NCBI GenBank assembly: GCA_964404765.1
Contig: CAYOLL010000112.1
Location: 1 to 19,635 of the forward strand
DNA length: 19,635 bases
Reading direction: 5' to 3'
DNA from: CAYOLL01 sp964404765 [NCBI: uncultured Gemmatimonadota bacterium]
Lineage (GTDB): Bacteria; 4572-55
Part shown: piece after piece, positions 8,714 to 15,749 of the stretch
Numbering within the stretch: position 1 is the first letter of the stretch
Layout: each line of letters opens with the position of its first letter
Translations under genes and position numbers: made by a program
The notes under the pieces: generated by a model
Told to the model about the DNA's origin: nothing
Seen by the model: only the letters and a program-made list of their open reading frames with translations
The model's database searches: none

Positions 8714-9103
8714 TCAAATTTCCCAATCACATTGGTCTTCGTTGCTTGCATTAATCTCCCAGAACAAAATTCGTTCCGTAGAGATGCAGAATACTTTGCC
8801 CATACGTTCAGCGCGATCTTTAAATATCCGGTGGCGTAAAAACAGCCGAATCATGTAGGCCGTTTTATCCTGCTCAACATCCAAATAGACCAGACAATAC
8901 TTGCGGTGGCAGAGTTTTCGCTTGTAAAAATCGAAGTCGGATGTGAAGAATGTAGGTCGCTTCAAGGTCAATAAAAAGGGAATGACTTCCACATCCTGCA
9001 TTCCCATCCGGCCAATATCGCGCCCGATGTGTCGGGTTGGAACTCGTTTTCTCTTTAAAATCTGCCACTGCACCTCAAAAATATTCTCATCCAGAATATT
9101 CAT
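8714..9103 (-). CDS. DUF5615-like PIN-fold toxin
   Basis: A 129-residue protein beginning MNILDENIFEVQ, resembling the DUF5615 opening (hydrophobic-L-D-E-N) with D5/E6 as acidic residues. It continues with RHIGRDIGRMGMQDVEVIPFL and TFFTSDFDFY (D56, D58), matching the family's second acidic strand (T-x-D-x-D-F). These PIN-like proteins are predicted RNases and usually pair with a DUF433 antitoxin, which is exactly the neighbour. Its ATG overlaps the antitoxin stop by ATGA (9103-9100). The remainder from about residue 65 is less typical. No nuclease activity can be shown from sequence. The frame appears intact, so the toxin may be functional. Confidence 0.7.
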   Translation of the reverse strand: MNILDENIFEVQWQILKRKRVPTRHIGRDIGRMGMQDVEVIPFLLTLKRPTFFTSDFDFYKRKLCHRKYCLVYLDVEQDKTAYMIRLFLRHRIFKDRAERMGKVFCISTERILFWEINASNEDQCDWEI

Positions 9104-9363
9104 GCCGGTGATTCCTGGCCGTATTCACGTGCGTGGGCAACAAAAGTCTTATTAGCCAAGAGAATGGCTTCGCTAACCGCCGCTTTCGGGATACTGTCGT
9201 GACATTGCATAACGATTTCTTCAAAAGATAGACCGTCTGCCAACATCTGCAACACCTGCGTCACCATGATCCGCGTACCGCGAAAGGTCGGCTTGCCATG
9301 ACAAATGCCGGGATGGGCGACAATGTAGCGGCCCAAAAATTGGGGCTTTGTGTCTTCGTTCAT
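9100..9363 (-). CDS. DUF433 family antitoxin
   Basis: An 87-residue protein with the DUF433 hallmark PGICHGKPTFRGTRIMVTQVL at residues 18-38, followed by a helix-turn-helix-like region (LADGLSFEEIVMQCHDSIPKAAVSEAILLA). The family is predicted to be a DNA-binding antitoxin paired with DUF5615 PIN-like toxins, and the toxin gene follows with a 4-nt overlap. AAAGG lies 7 nt upstream of the ATG. That Shine-Dalgarno sequence is part of a small hairpin (9372-9383) and sits beside a perfect inverted repeat (9385-9417), which may be an operator. The pair lies within an ABC operon on the same strand. Confidence 0.85.
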   Translation of the reverse strand: MNEDTKPQFLGRYIVAHPGICHGKPTFRGTRIMVTQVLQMLADGLSFEEIVMQCHDSIPKAAVSEAILLANKTFVAHAREYGQESPA

Positions 9364-9371
9364 TTTAACAT

Positions 9372-9383
9372 CCTTTCGGAAGG
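9372..9383 (-). promoter_or_regulatory. Small hairpin covering the antitoxin ribosome-binding site
   Basis: On the minus strand CCTT-CCGA-AAGG forms a 4-bp stem whose 3' arm is the Shine-Dalgarno sequence of the DUF433 gene. Weak on its own; it could modulate antitoxin translation. Confidence 0.3.
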
Positions 9384-9384
9384 A

Positions 9385-9417
9385 AGACCTAATAGGTTTT
9401 AAAAACCTATTAGGTCT
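9385..9417. repeat. Perfect 16-bp inverted repeat between permease and antitoxin genes
   Basis: The arms 9385-9400 and 9402-9417 are perfect complements with a single-base centre (9401). Each arm also contains the near-palindrome ACCTAATAGGT. It lies 17 nt past the permease stop and 22 nt before the antitoxin ATG. Possible roles are a toxin-antitoxin operator, a partial terminator separating expression, or a dispersed palindromic repeat. No T-run follows it on the minus strand, so a classical terminator is unlikely. Confidence 0.8.
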
Positions 9418-9433
9418 CGTTAAGTCGCGCTGA

Positions 9434-10144
9434 TTACCGCCACTTGCGGCTTTCCAGCGCGCGAAACGCCAGCAGCATGAACACCGTAATCAGCGACAGG
9501 AAATAGATCATATCCCGGCTGTCGATCACGCCGCGAGCCATGTTGGAAAAGTGAAAGTCAATGCTCAGATATTCAACGATGGAGGTCAGCGAAGCCGGCA
9601 CAAAAACGAGCGACTTGCCGATGATGAAAAAGAAGAAGACAATCAAAAAACCGAAGATAAAGGCCACAATCTGGTTGGGCGTGATGCTGGAAGCGAAGAC
9701 GCCTATGGCCATATAAGCCGCGCCGGTCAGGAACATGCCCAGGTATTGGCTGAAGATCACGCCGCCGTCCACATCGCCCAGCACGGCAATGGTGAACACG
9801 TAGGGCAGTGTGCCCAGCAAAGCCACGCCCAACAGCGACAACGAAGCCAAATATTTGCCCAAAATGATCTCATAATCATGAATGGGCATCGTCACCAGCA
9901 ACTCAATCGTGCCGGACTTCTTCTCCTCCGAGATCAACCGCATGGACAGGCCCGGAATGAAGAAAACAAAAATAAACGGGATGATGCCTAAAGCCCCACG
10001 CAGACTGGCCTGGTTGACAATAAAAAAGTCACTGGCAAAATACCAGCCGGAAATCAACAGAAATACAATCAAAAAAATATAGGCAATCGCCGAATTGAAG
10101 TAGGATTTCAATTCCTTTTTGTAGATCGTCCAAATTTTTCCCAT
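9434..10144 (-). CDS. gldF: ABC-2 type permease, GldF-like
   Basis: A 236-residue inner-membrane protein with about six helices. The first is at residues about 19-40 (AIAYIFLIVFLLISGWYF). Next come GIIPFIFVFFIPGLSMRLISEEKKSGTIELLVTMPI, the characteristic ABC-2 permease segment around residues 52-88, and further helices up to LLAFRALESRKWR at the C terminus. It should pair with the ATPase encoded just upstream, forming a GldA/GldF-type transporter. The start at 10144 is chosen because GAGGGAA lies just upstream. The longer frame to 10180 begins with GTG inside an inverted-repeat element. The 102-nt gap to the ATPase gene is mostly that element. Confidence 0.88.
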   Translation of the reverse strand: MGKIWTIYKKELKSYFNSAIAYIFLIVFLLISGWYFASDFFIVNQASLRGALGIIPFIFVFFIPGLSMRLISEEKKSGTIELLVTMPIHDYEIILGKYLASLSLLGVALLGTLPYVFTIAVLGDVDGGVIFSQYLGMFLTGAAYMAIGVFASSITPNQIVAFIFGFLIVFFFFIIGKSLVFVPASLTSIVEYLSIDFHFSNMARGVIDSRDMIYFLSLITVFMLLAFRALESRKWR

Positions 10145-10163
10145 AATTCCCTCGCAGCAAATG

Positions 10164-10242
10164 ATTCGCCACAAAGACACGAAGGCACGAAATTTTATTT
10201 TTAGTGCTTCTTTGCGTCCTGGTGACTTTGTGGCTAACGAAT
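10164..10242. repeat. Imperfect inverted-repeat element between ATPase and permease genes
   Basis: The left arm begins ATTCGCCACAAAG (10164-10176). The right arm ends CTTTGTGGCTAACGAAT (10226-10242), its complement apart from an added TTAG-type insertion. The inner parts (ACACGAAGGCACGAAA against the complement of CTTCTTTGCGTCCTGGTG) pair imperfectly. It fills most of the gap. I recall similar CCACAAAGACAC-type elements as dispersed repeats in several bacterial genomes, but cannot check that here. Confidence 0.7.
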
Positions 10243-10246
10243 TTTA

Positions 10247-11176
10247 TTATTTGGTTAAGTCGCGGAAAACATTTTCCAGGCTAACATGCTCGCGGTGCAT
10301 TTCCAGCAAGACCCAATTTTCTTTGACAGCCAGACGGAACACGTCTTCGCGCAGGTCGGAGCCTTCCGACGCTTCGATAATAAACGCAGCGTCCTTGGCG
10401 CCGTTGGTTGAGACAACTGACTGCACATTTTGCAGCTCTTGCAGGCGCGGCTTGACGGCATCGTGATCGGCCGCTTTAAATTCCACCCGCAGACGTACGC
10501 CGCCACCCTGGAAACGACGCTGCAGCTCATCCGGCGTTCCGTCAGCCACGATCTTGCCGCGGTTAATAATCAGCACCCGACTGCAGGTGGCCTGCACTTC
10601 CGGTAAAATGTGGGTGCTCAAAATGATCGTTTTCTGCCGACCGATGCGTTTAATCACATCGCGGATTTCTACGATCTGGTTGGGATCCAGACCGGAAGTC
10701 GGCTCATCCAAAATCAGAATTTCCGGGTCATGGATCATGGCCTGGGCCAGACCCACCCGCTGGCGGAAGCCTTTGGATAACTCGCCGATGTCCTTGTGCA
10801 GGACATCTTTAAGCGCCGTGATTTCAATCATTTCTTTGGTGCGCTCGGCCAGCTTTTGACCCTTGAGGCCGCGCAGTTCAGCTACAAATTTTAAGTATTC
10901 CAGCACGTTCATATCCAGATAGAGCGGTGCGCTTTCCGGCAAATAGCCGATGCGCTGACGCACTTCGAACGACTGATCGAAAACATCGTATCCGGCAACA
11001 TTGATTGTCCCGGATGTGGGCGGCATGAAGCATGTGATCATTTTCATTGTCGTGGTTTTGCCGGCGCCGTTGGGTCCAAGAAAGCCCAAAATTTCGCCGG
11101 ATTGCACTTCGAATGAAATATTATCGACGGCAATGGCCGTTTCGTACTTCTTCGTCAGATTTTCGATTTTGATCAT
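10247..11176 (-). CDS. gldA: ABC transporter ATP-binding protein, GldA-like
   Basis: A 309-residue cytoplasmic ATPase with a complete motif set: Walker A GPNGAGKT at 34-41, signature LSKGFRQR at 133-140, Walker B ILILDEP at 153-159 (E158 catalytic) and the H-loop H189 in STHI. GYLPESAPLY at 77-86 is the GldA/Nod-type variant near the Q-loop. The roughly 90-residue C-terminal extension after residue 220 (RLRVEFKAADHDAVKPRLQEL) is typical of ATPases for ABC-2 exporters. It energises the permease encoded next. GGAG is placed about 10 nt before the ATG. It is the first gene of the operon ending at the terminator near 5844. The substrate is unknown. Confidence 0.92.
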   Translation of the reverse strand: MIKIENLTKKYETAIAVDNISFEVQSGEILGFLGPNGAGKTTTMKMITCFMPPTSGTINVAGYDVFDQSFEVRQRIGYLPESAPLYLDMNVLEYLKFVAELRGLKGQKLAERTKEMIEITALKDVLHKDIGELSKGFRQRVGLAQAMIHDPEILILDEPTSGLDPNQIVEIRDVIKRIGRQKTIILSTHILPEVQATCSRVLIINRGKIVADGTPDELQRRFQGGGVRLRVEFKAADHDAVKPRLQELQNVQSVVSTNGAKDAAFIIEASEGSDLREDVFRLAVKENWVLLEMHREHVSLENVFRDLTK

Positions 11177-11491
11177 CCAACGTTACTCCAGTTTACAAGG
11201 TGAATGTTACAGTGAATATCAGCATTTTAATCGAACACTCCGGTTATAAAAAATTGCAAAGTAACGCAAACAAAATCAACATGTTACATAACAATTATTA
11301 TAACTCATTGCGGGCAATTTCAGCCAGTAGTCACTTAATTTGCTATAAACAAATGAGTTAGCAGGTTTGTAGGGGGAAATTTACCAAGTCTACCACAATT
11401 TGTTCCGCAGATTCTGTCACAAGCGGCCAACCAAAAGACTGTCGGATGACATTAAAATCGTAATCAAATGTGAAAAAATGTTACAAATATC
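11177..11491. other. Non-coding divergent region between ABC operon and tRNA unit
   Basis: A 315-nt AT-rich stretch without a supported gene. On the minus strand a TATAAT lies at 11302-11297 and TATAAC at 11248-11243, candidate -10 boxes for the ABC operon. Neither has a convincing -35 box at 16-18 nt, so I do not call a promoter. No strong hairpin seen. Confidence 0.5.
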
Positions 11492-11519
11492 TTGACAAAG
11501 TCATATAAAACCGTATTTT
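11492..11519 (+). promoter_or_regulatory. sigma-70-type promoter of the tRNA unit
   Basis: TTGACA at 11492-11497, a 16-nt spacer and TATTTT at 11514-11519. The start site would lie near 11526, about 7 nt before the first tRNA, as expected for a stable-RNA promoter. Confidence 0.6.
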
Positions 11520-11532
11520 TGCATTCACTTGT

Positions 11533-11609
<77 letters not shown>

Positions 11610-11615
11610 AATTTT

Positions 11616-11692
11616 GGCGGTTTAGCTCAGTTGGCCAGAGCGGCGGTCTCATAATCCGCAGGTCCCGGGTTCGATTCCCGGAGCCGCTACCA
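11616..11692 (+). tRNA. tRNA with CAU anticodon (elongator Met, or Ile2)
   Basis: A 77-nt tRNA with encoded CCA (11690-11692). The acceptor stem GGCGGTT pairs with AGCCGCT (with G-U pairs), followed by a normal D arm (TAGCTCAGTTGGCCAGAGC) and T arm (CCGGGTTCGATTCCCGG). The anticodon loop is CTCATAA. Positions 31 and 39 are T and T, so the anticodon stem has four pairs plus a mismatch. CAU is read as Met unless C34 becomes lysidine (TilS), giving Ile for AUA. Elongator Met is the likelier reading because the tRNA is coupled to fMet, but sequence alone does not settle it. Confidence 0.9.
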
Positions 11693-11705
11693 TGTGACTC
11701 CAATC

Positions 11706-11745
11706 AAAAGCCTTTCTCCAAAACGGAGAAAGGCTTTTTCTTTTA
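11706..11745 (+). terminator. Rho-independent terminator of the tRNA unit
   Basis: AAAAGCCTTTCTCC at 11706-11719 pairs perfectly with GGAGAAAGGCTTTT at 11725-11738 around a 5-nt loop, followed by a T-rich run to 11744. It is 14 nt after the second tRNA and ends only 6 nt before the glycosyltransferase ATG. Confidence 0.92.
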
Positions 11746-11750
11746 ACCAG

Positions 11751-12866
11751 ATGATCTGGCTTACTTTAATAAGCAGTTTGTCTTTTGGACTTACGGTTGC
11801 ATACGGCCTTACGGTTTGGCTTCTCACTATTGGCCTGCAACGAACAAAGCCTGGCCAAAATACAAGTCAGCCCACAGTCACGGTCGTAGTTGCCGCGCGA
11901 AATGAAGAAGCAAACATTGGCTGCCTGTTGGATTCTCTTTGCCATCAATCATACGCCAACTATCGGATTATTGTCGTTGATGACCGTTCTACAGACCGAA
12001 CCGGCGCAATTGTCCGGCAATATCAAAATTGCCATGACTGCCTCGACCTGATCCGTATCGATCATGTTCCTGCGGGCTTTGCCCCAAAAAAATATGCCCT
12101 TCACACAGCTATCCTGAGTGCGAACTCCGACTTAATCTTGACCACCGACGCCGATTGCATGTGCCCACCTGTCTGGATTGAACGGATGGTGCAGCATTTT
12201 GAAGATGGCGTGGGTCTGGTGATTGGCTTAATTCATTATCAGGAGCGACAGCAGACTTTTTTGCAAAAATGGCAAGTCTTCGACTTTTTTGCGCTCATGT
12301 GCTCGACAGCGGCGACGGCGCAACTGGGGATGCCATTTGCCGGAGCCGGTCCTAGTCTGGGTTATCGACGGGAATTGTATCAGAAAGTGGATGGATTTGG
12401 CCCCTACGCCCACCGTATTTCCGGCGATGATGTGATGATGATCCAACGCATTCGGCATTTAAATACCACCATTAGATTTTTGGCGGAACCGGACGCTGCG
12501 GTTCTGACCTCCACACAGATAAATTGGCGTAGTTTTTTTTGGCAGCGGCAACGGTGGGCTTCAAATAGCGGTCTTCAGTGGCGGTTAAACAAGCGGTTTT
12601 TTGCCTTTCTGGTTCTGGTCTTTGCCATCAACATTTTGTGTTGGCTTTTGCCGCTGCTGATGTTGGTCGAAAAGCAGGTGGTGTGGAGCTGGCTGCTACT
12701 CTTGACAACCAAGCTCGTTGTTGAATTTCAGTTGTTACGCCTGGGCGCAGCCATTTTTAAACGAGATGATTTGCTGAGTTTTTTTCCGGCTTGGTTCATA
12801 ACCCATCCTTTTTATGTGACGATTATGGGAGTTGTCGGGCCTTTGGGGAAAATTCGCTGGAAGTAG
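11751..12866 (+). CDS. Family 2 glycosyltransferase, membrane-bound processive type
   Basis: A 371-residue protein with one N-terminal helix (residues about 3-28), a cytoplasmic GT-A domain and about three C-terminal membrane segments (284-305, 311-329, 344-365). The GT2 motifs are in order: VVVAARNEEANI at 45-56, VVDDRSTDRT at 75-84 (D77/D78), TTDADC at 131-136 (the DxD metal site), GDD at 225-227 (catalytic region) and Q265-R-Q-R-W269, the QxxRW motif of processive enzymes. Relatives include polysaccharide synthases and carotenoid/lipid glycosyltransferases, and the sugar cannot be told. The ATG at 11751 directly follows the tRNA terminator with no Shine-Dalgarno site, so the true start or expression mode is uncertain. 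Read-through from the tRNA promoter or a leaderless start are possible. Confidence 0.88.
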   Translation: MIWLTLISSLSFGLTVAYGLTVWLLTIGLQRTKPGQNTSQPTVTVVVAARNEEANIGCLLDSLCHQSYANYRIIVVDDRSTDRTGAIVRQYQNCHDCLDLIRIDHVPAGFAPKKYALHTAILSANSDLILTTDADCMCPPVWIERMVQHFEDGVGLVIGLIHYQERQQTFLQKWQVFDFFALMCSTAATAQLGMPFAGAGPSLGYRRELYQKVDGFGPYAHRISGDDVMMIQRIRHLNTTIRFLAEPDAAVLTSTQINWRSFFWQRQRWASNSGLQWRLNKRFFAFLVLVFAINILCWLLPLLMLVEKQVVWSWLLLLTTKLVVEFQLLRLGAAIFKRDDLLSFFPAWFITHPFYVTIMGVVGPLGKIRWK

Positions 12867-12897
12867 CCACAATACAATAAAAAAATGCATTTTTGCA

Positions 12898-12930
12898 AGA
12901 TGGCCACCACCTTTGAGGTGGTGGCCATCT
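12898..12930. terminator. Strong hairpin between convergent genes, probable bidirectional terminator
   Basis: AGATGGCCACCACCT (12898-12912) pairs perfectly with 12916-12930 around a 3-nt loop, a 15-bp GC-rich stem. It lies 31 nt past the glycosyltransferase stop and 115 nt past the AsmA stop. No T-run touches it on the plus strand. On the minus strand a T7 run appears about 11 nt further on, so it may stop transcription of the AsmA gene. A dispersed repeat is the alternative. Confidence 0.55.
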
Positions 12931-13045
12931 ACACCGCAGTTTTGATTGCAAGTTAGCTTAACTTTCCAAGTCCTGTAGTGAAGCTTTGTGGACAAAAAGA
13001 CTACCGCCTGGAAATTGAAGAATGCAACCTTTTCCAATCCAAATA

Positions 13046-15574
13046 CTATTTTCCAAATAGGCCCTTCAACAAATCTTTGCCCTTCTTCTCCAGTTCTTTC
13101 TTGGCTTCGTCGGTTTTCTCATCAACAACTTGCTGGACCTTTTCTTTGGCTTTTTGTTCGACAAGGGTTTTATCCCAGGTAATACGCGGGCTGGTGCCCT
13201 TGCCGACCAGTTTTAAATCAATAATAAAGCGGCCCTTATCATCCAAAAAAAGGTCTTTCTGCGGAAAATTGATTTTATCACTCTCGGCCTTGCTGAGCAG
13301 AGTGCGCACGGAAAAATCCAATTCGCCGTCAAAACTCGTATTGCCGTTAATGGTGTAATCCGCCGGGCCGTCGCGCAGGGTCAGTGTGTCGAAGAAAAAG
13401 CGACCGTTTTCCACTTTAAATTTCGCGTCGCTTTTGTTAAAATTAATTGTATCAAAATTGAAAATCTTTACTTCTTTGGAAATAGCCTTCAGTAGTTCCA
13501 AATTCGCCAGCTTGCCCTCGTCAATCCGCAACGTACCGTTACTCATAATGTTGTTCTTGATCTCCATGGGGTCCATACCCTTGCCGGTCACGTCCGCTGT
13601 AAAGAACAATTGGCCGAAGATGCGATCCTTCAGTGGTTCAAACAACATCGTGATGTAATCGTTAGACTGCACCTTATCCGCCTTGGTCGAGACCGCATAA
13701 GTCGTATCCTTCGAGTTTAGGGCCATCTTGTAGTTGACGTGCCCGCTAAAGACATCCATATCCATGTTGTCGATCTTAAAGATACGATCCTTTAGCGAAA
13801 TGGCGGCATCCACATTACGCAGGTCAAATTTTTGAAACAACAGCTGGCCCACTCGCGCCCCGCCATTAATCGTTATACCTGGAAATTGCGGCATAACCGG
13901 CGGTGCGTTTGGGTCTGACGGTGGCAGCAATTTATTTAAATCCAGTTTATTGCTTTTCAAATTGAAGTTGACGCTCACTTTTTCCCAATCTTCCGGTTGC
14001 TTAAACTGGCGCAAATCCGCGCCTGCCGACAGATCGAGGCGATTGTCGCCCGCCACATTCAGATTAAAATTCTGCAATTGCACCGTGCCGTTGGCGTTTG
14101 AGATAATTTCGCCGTTTAAATTATTGATTTCCGGAATGCTGTCTCCCGTCGCCTGAACATTGCTGATCGTAACTTTGCCATTGGGCACCAATCGCGAATA
14201 ATCGGCCAGATCGGTTTTTGGCACAACCGCATCCTGAATATCCAATATGATCTTGCCGGCCAGTGTCTTTAGCGGAAAATCAGCCGGCGCCTGCTGTTTG
14301 ATTTCGGCTAAATCGACATTGCCGGTCAGCGCATAGTTAATGACCAGCGATTCCCAATCCGCCGGTTTTTTCAAGTCTTTTAGATCGGTCGAAAGCTGTA
14401 AGCCAATACTTGACTGGCCGATACGAGCGGCAAAATTGGTTACATTCAGAAACTTATTGGCAATGTTCAGTTCGCCGCTTATTTGCTCGATCCTGGGCAT
14501 TTTGTCGCTGATGGTTACGTAGACATTTTCCAGCGCCAGCTTGCCTTCCGGTAAAATGGCGGCGATGTTTTCTTCACCCACGGCAGGGGCGTCTGCATGG
14601 AAATCGGCGGTCAGCTTGCCGGAAACAGCAGCCACCGGCAACTTCAATGGCAACTGACGGGTCAGATCGTCCAACTCACTATCCAGCTTGAGCGAATAGT
14701 TGCCGGCCAGCGGCTGTAAGCTGGGCAGATCGGCCTTTGCCTCCAGACGGGTTTTGCTTAGATTCAAGACAAATGTGTTTAGCTTAAACGCATTTTCGCC
14801 CCACGCGCCGCTGGACAGACATTGCAACGCCAGCTTGCCAAGTTTCAGGTCAAATTGCGTGATTTCGTAAGAGGATTCGGTTAATTTTACGCCTATTTTG
14901 GTATCTAATGACAGCGGGAAAATTTCCAGCGGGGTCATGGGCTGATTATCCTTCAGCATCTGGCCTTCTGGCACGGTCAGGCTCAGACCCAACCCAAACT
15001 CCTGCGTCACTTGATCAGTCTTGATGTCCGCGCGCTGATTGATGTTACTGAGCCGAATCAATTGACCGCTGGTCCGGTCGTCATAGGTTATATTGGCATT
15101 TTCGATAATCAACGGAAAGTCAACCGTAACCGGCAGCCGCAGCGGCTCCTTCTTTTTCGGTTCGGTGACCGGCGCGGCATCGCCAAAGGTAAAGTTATTG
15201 CTGCTATCGGCTTTGACGACCAAATGCGCTTCTAAATCAATTAACGTAATGCTTTTGATGACCACTTCTTTGTGCAGCAACGGCATAAGTTCTGCGCTAA
15301 TGGCCAATTGTTTGAGCTTGAGCATTTCCTTTTGCTCAAAACCGGCCGGACTGGCCAGCGTAAAATCATTGAGCTTAAAACCAAAACCGCCCATAATTTT
15401 AACACCGGCCGAGCCAATAGTTACGTCGCGTTTGGTGGCTTCCTCCACTTTTTGCTCGGCAAGCGCGATTATTTTTGAGGGCGGGAAGAAAACATAAATG
15501 GCGGTGACCGCCAAACCGATCAAAACAATGAAAATAACAAAGGCGACAAATAGAAATTTAAACAGCTTTTTCAT
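13046..15574 (-). CDS. AsmA family envelope protein
   Basis: An 842-residue protein with an N-terminal membrane helix (KFLFVAFVIFIVLIGLAVTAIYVFF, residues about 5-29), followed by the AsmA-type opening (EEATKRDVTIGSAGVKIMGGFGFKLNDFTLAS). A long repetitive beta-rich region follows, with alternating strands such as GKLALENVYVTISD and GKVTISNVQATGDS. The C-terminal conserved block (IFGQLFFTADVTGKGMDPMEIKNNIMSNGTLRIDEGKLANLELLKAI) matches AsmA/TamB-related proteins, and the end is a charged lysine-rich helix. AsmA-like proteins are bridge-like proteins linked to lipid transport between the two membranes. That role is inferred from family. AAAGGAT precedes the start codon. It follows the RND gene by 175 nt, with an inverted repeat between them. 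Confidence 0.88.
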   Translation of the reverse strand: MKKLFKFLFVAFVIFIVLIGLAVTAIYVFFPPSKIIALAEQKVEEATKRDVTIGSAGVKIMGGFGFKLNDFTLASPAGFEQKEMLKLKQLAISAELMPLLHKEVVIKSITLIDLEAHLVVKADSSNNFTFGDAAPVTEPKKKEPLRLPVTVDFPLIIENANITYDDRTSGQLIRLSNINQRADIKTDQVTQEFGLGLSLTVPEGQMLKDNQPMTPLEIFPLSLDTKIGVKLTESSYEITQFDLKLGKLALQCLSSGAWGENAFKLNTFVLNLSKTRLEAKADLPSLQPLAGNYSLKLDSELDDLTRQLPLKLPVAAVSGKLTADFHADAPAVGEENIAAILPEGKLALENVYVTISDKMPRIEQISGELNIANKFLNVTNFAARIGQSSIGLQLSTDLKDLKKPADWESLVINYALTGNVDLAEIKQQAPADFPLKTLAGKIILDIQDAVVPKTDLADYSRLVPNGKVTISNVQATGDSIPEINNLNGEIISNANGTVQLQNFNLNVAGDNRLDLSAGADLRQFKQPEDWEKVSVNFNLKSNKLDLNKLLPPSDPNAPPVMPQFPGITINGGARVGQLLFQKFDLRNVDAAISLKDRIFKIDNMDMDVFSGHVNYKMALNSKDTTYAVSTKADKVQSNDYITMLFEPLKDRIFGQLFFTADVTGKGMDPMEIKNNIMSNGTLRIDEGKLANLELLKAISKEVKIFNFDTINFNKSDAKFKVENGRFFFDTLTLRDGPADYTINGNTSFDGELDFSVRTLLSKAESDKINFPQKDLFLDDKGRFIIDLKLVGKGTSPRITWDKTLVEQKAKEKVQQVVDEKTDEAKKELEKKGKDLLKGLFGK

Positions 15575-15633
15575 AGCAGAAATCCTTTCCCCGGTTTTTT
15601 ATTTGGCTCATAGAACAAGTTTATGGAAATCGC

Positions 15634-15694
15634 AACCTTGCGAAGGTTTCAGTGCACAAAACATGCGGATTTCAAATGAAGCCTTCGCAAGGTT
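15634..15694. repeat. 17-bp inverted repeat between RND and AsmA genes
   Basis: AACCTTGCGAAGGTTTC (15634-15650) and GAAGCCTTCGCAAGGTT (15678-15694) are complementary at 16 of 17 positions, the odd one being a G-U pair in RNA, with a 27-nt loop. Each arm is itself a near-palindrome. It could be the RND transcript's terminator, a processing site or a dispersed palindromic repeat. There is no adjacent T-run. Confidence 0.7.
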
Positions 15695-15749
15695 TCACCA
15701 TCTTATCCCATGAACCTTTATTTTTCCTACAATCGTAAACAAATCTGAA

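Noticed and set aside
12735-13037. Minus-strand open frame of 100 codons across the convergent gap
   Set aside because: It overlaps the glycosyltransferase gene antisense and includes the hairpin at 12898-12930. Composition not protein-like.
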